A stretch of DNA of 7,784 bases, taken from NCBI GenBank assembly GCA_023445705.1, contig JAEXKM010000393.1:1-7784 (forward strand), written 5' to 3'. The position numbers and the translations under genes are program-made. This DNA comes from Pseudomonadota bacterium. GTDB taxonomy: Bacteria; Pseudomonadota; Alphaproteobacteria; Caulobacterales; Caulobacteraceae. Numbering within the stretch: the first letter of the stretch is position 1; every line of letters starts with the position of its first letter. Below are positions 5,479 to 7,784 of this stretch, piece by piece. The notes beneath the pieces are model-generated. The model was not told the origin of the DNA and did no database searches. It was given only the letters and a program-made list of their open reading frames with translations.

Positions 5479-7784
5479 ATGCCGCCTCGCCTTCGTCCTA
5501 CGCGTCTGGAACATGTCGTCGATGGCGTGCGCTTGCGCGCTCAGCTCTCCTCGGCCGCGCTCGACGCCCTGGGAGATGAGGCCGAACAGCGCCGCCGCGC
5601 CCTCGACATTCTGAAGCAGGCCCTGTTCCGGGGCCGGATGATCGCCAAGGAGCGGCTGGAGAACGGCGCCGGCGGCATCGAGACCGCCCGCCTGCTGGCC
5701 GGGGTCACCGACGAGGTCGTCACCGCCCTCTACGACTTCACCACCGTCCACGTCTTCCGCGCCCGCAACCCGACCGAGGGCGAGCGCCTGGCCCTGCTGG
5801 CCGTGGGCGGCTACGGGCGCGGGGCCCTGGCGCCGTTCTCCGATCTCGATCTGCTGTTCGTGCGCTCCTACAAGCAGACCGCCCATACCGAGAGCGTGAT
5901 CGAGTACATGCTCTACGCCCTCTGGGACCTGGGCTTCAAAGTCGGCCACGCCTCCCGCACGATCGAGGAGTGCCTGAAGCTCTCGCGCGAGGACTTCACC
6001 ATCCGCACCTCGATCCTCGAGGCCCGCCGCCTGGCCGGTGACGAGGCCCTGGCCGAGGATCTGGTCCGCCGTTTCCGCGCCGAGGTGGTCAAGGGCACCG
6101 CCGCCCAGTTCGTGGCCGCCAAGCTCAAGGAACGCGACATCCGCCAGGAGCGCGCCGGCGCCAGCCGCTACATGGTCGAGCCCAACGTCAAGGACGGCAA
6201 GGGCGGCCTGCGCGACCTCAATACCCTGTTCTGGATCGCCCAGTACCTGCACCCGGTCAGCCAGGTGGACGGCTTCGTCCAGCTCGACATGTTCGATCGC
6301 AGGGAAGTGGCGACCTTCATCAAGGCCTTCGACTTCCTCTGGGCGGTGCGCTGCCATCTGCATTTCGCCACGGGCCGGCCGGAGGAACGCTTGACCTTCG
6401 ATCTGCAGCCGGAGATCGCCCGCCGGATGGGCTATGGCGATCGGGGCGATGCGCCGGCGGTCGAGCGCTTCATGCGCCGCTACTTCCTGATCGCCAAGGA
6501 TGTCGGCGCCCTGACCCGTGTCTTCGCCGCCAAGCTGGAAGCCGAACAGATCAAGCAGGAGCCCAAGGGCCTCTCGCGCCTGATCCCCGGCCGCGGGCGC
6601 CCCAAGCGCAAGAAGCTCGACGCCGGTTTCCACGAAGAGGGCGGGCGTCTGAATATCGACGGGCCCCAGGTGTTCGAGAAGGACCCGGTCAACCTGCTGC
6701 GGCTGTTCCGCCTTGCCGACCAGCGCGACCTCGACCTGCACCCCGACGCGTTCACCGCCGCCAGCCGCTGCGCCAGCCTGATCGGCTCGAAGGTCCGGCG
6801 CGATCCGGCGGCGGCCAAGGTGTTCCTGGATATCCTGGCCCACGGCCGCGATCCCCAGCGCACCCTGTCGGTGATGAATGACGCCGACGTCCTGGGCCGC
6901 TTCATCCCCGAGTGGGGCCGCATCGTCGCCCAGATGCAGTTCAACATGTACCACTCGTACACGGTGGACGAGCACACCCTGCGGGCCATCGGCGTCATCG
7001 CCGACATCGCCGCCGGCCGCCACCAGGAGGATCATCCCCTGGCCAGCGCGGTCATGCCGCTGATCGACGATCGCGAAGCGCTGTTCCTGGCCATGATGCT
7101 GCACGACACCGGCAAGGGCGGGGTGGGGGGCCAGGAAAAGGCCGGCGCCCGCGCCGCGCGCCAGGCCTGCGAGCGCCTCGGCCTGGACCGCAAGCGGATC
7201 GAGATGGTCGCCTGGCTGGTCGAGCATCACCTGGTGATGAGCGACTACGCCCAGAAGCGGGACGTCTCCGACCCGCGGACGGTCGCCGACTTCGCCCGCA
7301 TCGTCGAGACGCCGGAACGGCTGCGGCTGCTGCTGGTGCTGACCGTCGCCGACATCCGGGCCGTGGGTCCGGGGGTCTGGAACGGCTGGAAGGGCCAGTT
7401 GATGCGCGAGCTCTACGGCGCGACCGAAGCCGTCTTCCGAGGCGGCCGCGGGTCCGACGCCGCCGCCGCCATCCGCCGGCATCACGAGAACGCCGCCTAT
7501 GACGCCCGCGTGCGCCTCATCGCCGCGGACGCCGCGGCCGAGCCCTGGGTCCGTTCGATGGAGGACGCCTACTTCACCTCCTTCTCCGACGCCGAGATCC
7601 TCGCCCATGCGTCGCTGGAGGCGAAGGCCGCCCAGGCCGGCGGAGTGGCCGCGGTGGGCGCCATCCGTCCTGGGCTCAACGCGGCGGAGATCATCGTCGC
7701 CGCGCCCGACCGGTCGCGCCTGTTCGTCGACCTGGCCGCCGCCGTCACCGCGGCCGGCGCCAACATCGTCGGCGCGCGGGTCTT
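5479..7784 (+). CDS. glnD: PII uridylyltransferase / uridylyl-removing enzyme GlnD, partial (3' end beyond the window)
   Basis: GlnD senses glutamine and adds UMP to PII signal proteins (GlnB/GlnK) when nitrogen is short, removing it when glutamine is plentiful. PII in turn controls glutamine synthetase adenylylation and NtrB/NtrC. The frame stays open for 768 codons to the window edge. The nucleotidyltransferase domain has GGYGRG (110-115) and SDLD (121-124, metal-binding D122 and D124). A PII-uridylyltransferase helical segment follows, including EPNVKDGKGGLRDLNTLFW (about 234-252). The HD hydrolase domain carries DEHT (H499), LHDTGKG (H542/D543) and EHHLVMSD (H583/H584). The first ACT domain begins at about 734 (NAAEIIVAAPDRSRLF) and is cut; a second ACT domain is expected beyond. 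A basic linker PGRGRPKRKK (370-379) separates the two enzymatic halves. The ATG is chosen because the N-terminus MPPRLRPTRLEHVVDG resembles Caulobacter-type GlnD. A TTG at 5437 would extend it by 14 codons. All key residues are present. Confidence 0.96.
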   Translation, partial: MPPRLRPTRLEHVVDGVRLRAQLSSAALDALGDEAEQRRRALDILKQALFRGRMIAKERLENGAGGIETARLLAGVTDEVVTALYDFTTVHVFRARNPTEGERLALLAVGGYGRGALAPFSDLDLLFVRSYKQTAHTESVIEYMLYALWDLGFKVGHASRTIEECLKLSREDFTIRTSILEARRLAGDEALAEDLVRRFRAEVVKGTAAQFVAAKLKERDIRQERAGASRYMVEPNVKDGKGGLRDLNTLFWIAQYLHPVSQVDGFVQLDMFDRREVATFIKAFDFLWAVRCHLHFATGRPEERLTFDLQPEIARRMGYGDRGDAPAVERFMRRYFLIAKDVGALTRVFAAKLEAEQIKQEPKGLSRLIPGRGRPKRKKLDAGFHEEGGRLNIDGPQVFEKDPVNLLRLFRLADQRDLDLHPDAFTAASRCASLIGSKVRRDPAAAKVFLDILAHGRDPQRTLSVMNDADVLGRFIPEWGRIVAQMQFNMYHSYTVDEHTLRAIGVIADIAAGRHQEDHPLASAVMPLIDDREALFLAMMLHDTGKGGVGGQEKAGARAARQACERLGLDRKRIEMVAWLVEHHLVMSDYAQKRDVSDPRTVADFARIVETPERLRLLLVLTVADIRAVGPGVWNGWKGQLMRELYGATEAVFRGGRGSDAAAAIRRHHENAAYDARVRLIAADAAAEPWVRSMEDAYFTSFSDAEILAHASLEAKAAQAGGVAAVGAIRPGLNAAEIIVAAPDRSRLFVDLAAAVTAAGANIVGARV

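Noticed and set aside
5356..7608. A 750-codon open frame on the minus strand opposite glnD
   Set aside because: It is the antisense shadow of a GC-rich gene. The translation is rich in G, A, D, H and Q without a recognisable domain, while the plus strand encodes an unmistakable GlnD with all catalytic motifs.
1..7784. A search for a novel defence system, mobile element or CRISPR array
   Set aside because: No transposase, integrase, toxin-antitoxin pair, repeat-spacer array or tRNA-associated attachment site is visible. Every long stretch is accounted for by recognisable chromosomal genes.

Overview
This is a GC-rich chromosomal window with alphaproteobacterial character. The GlnD and MutS sequences, the soluble globin-coupled chemoreceptor and a Caulobacter-like -10 element all point to Caulobacterales (Caulobacter or Phenylobacterium type). 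That assignment comes from reading the proteins, not from a database search.

Layout from left to right. Positions 1-444 (minus strand) hold the 5' part of a GNAT-family N-acetyltransferase gene that runs off the left edge. It appears to start at TTG behind a good Shine-Dalgarno sequence. A 125-bp divergent intergenic region follows and contains a nested inverted repeat. Positions 570-3251 (plus) hold mutS, encoding a complete mismatch-recognition ATPase. Its stop codon overlaps the start of a HAD-superfamily phosphatase gene (3248-3847, plus), so the two are probably co-transcribed and translationally coupled. Eight bases further on, convergently, lies a chemotaxis transducer on the minus strand (3856 to 5337, or to 5352 with a GTG start). 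It has an N-terminal protoglobin heme domain and no membrane segment. A divergent intergenic region of about 140 bp carries short repeats and a -10-like element. From 5479 to the right edge (plus) runs glnD, the PII uridylyltransferase/uridylyl-removing enzyme, cut inside its first ACT domain.

The genes do not form a single pathway. mutS acts in DNA mismatch repair, glnD in nitrogen signalling, and the globin-coupled receptor probably in oxygen or gas sensing for chemotaxis. The only tight genetic link is mutS with the HAD phosphatase gene. I see no mobile element, CRISPR array, tRNA, rRNA or defence system. The window is largely core chromosome; the points worth a second look are in the intergenic regions, the gene overlap and the heme-sensor receptor.
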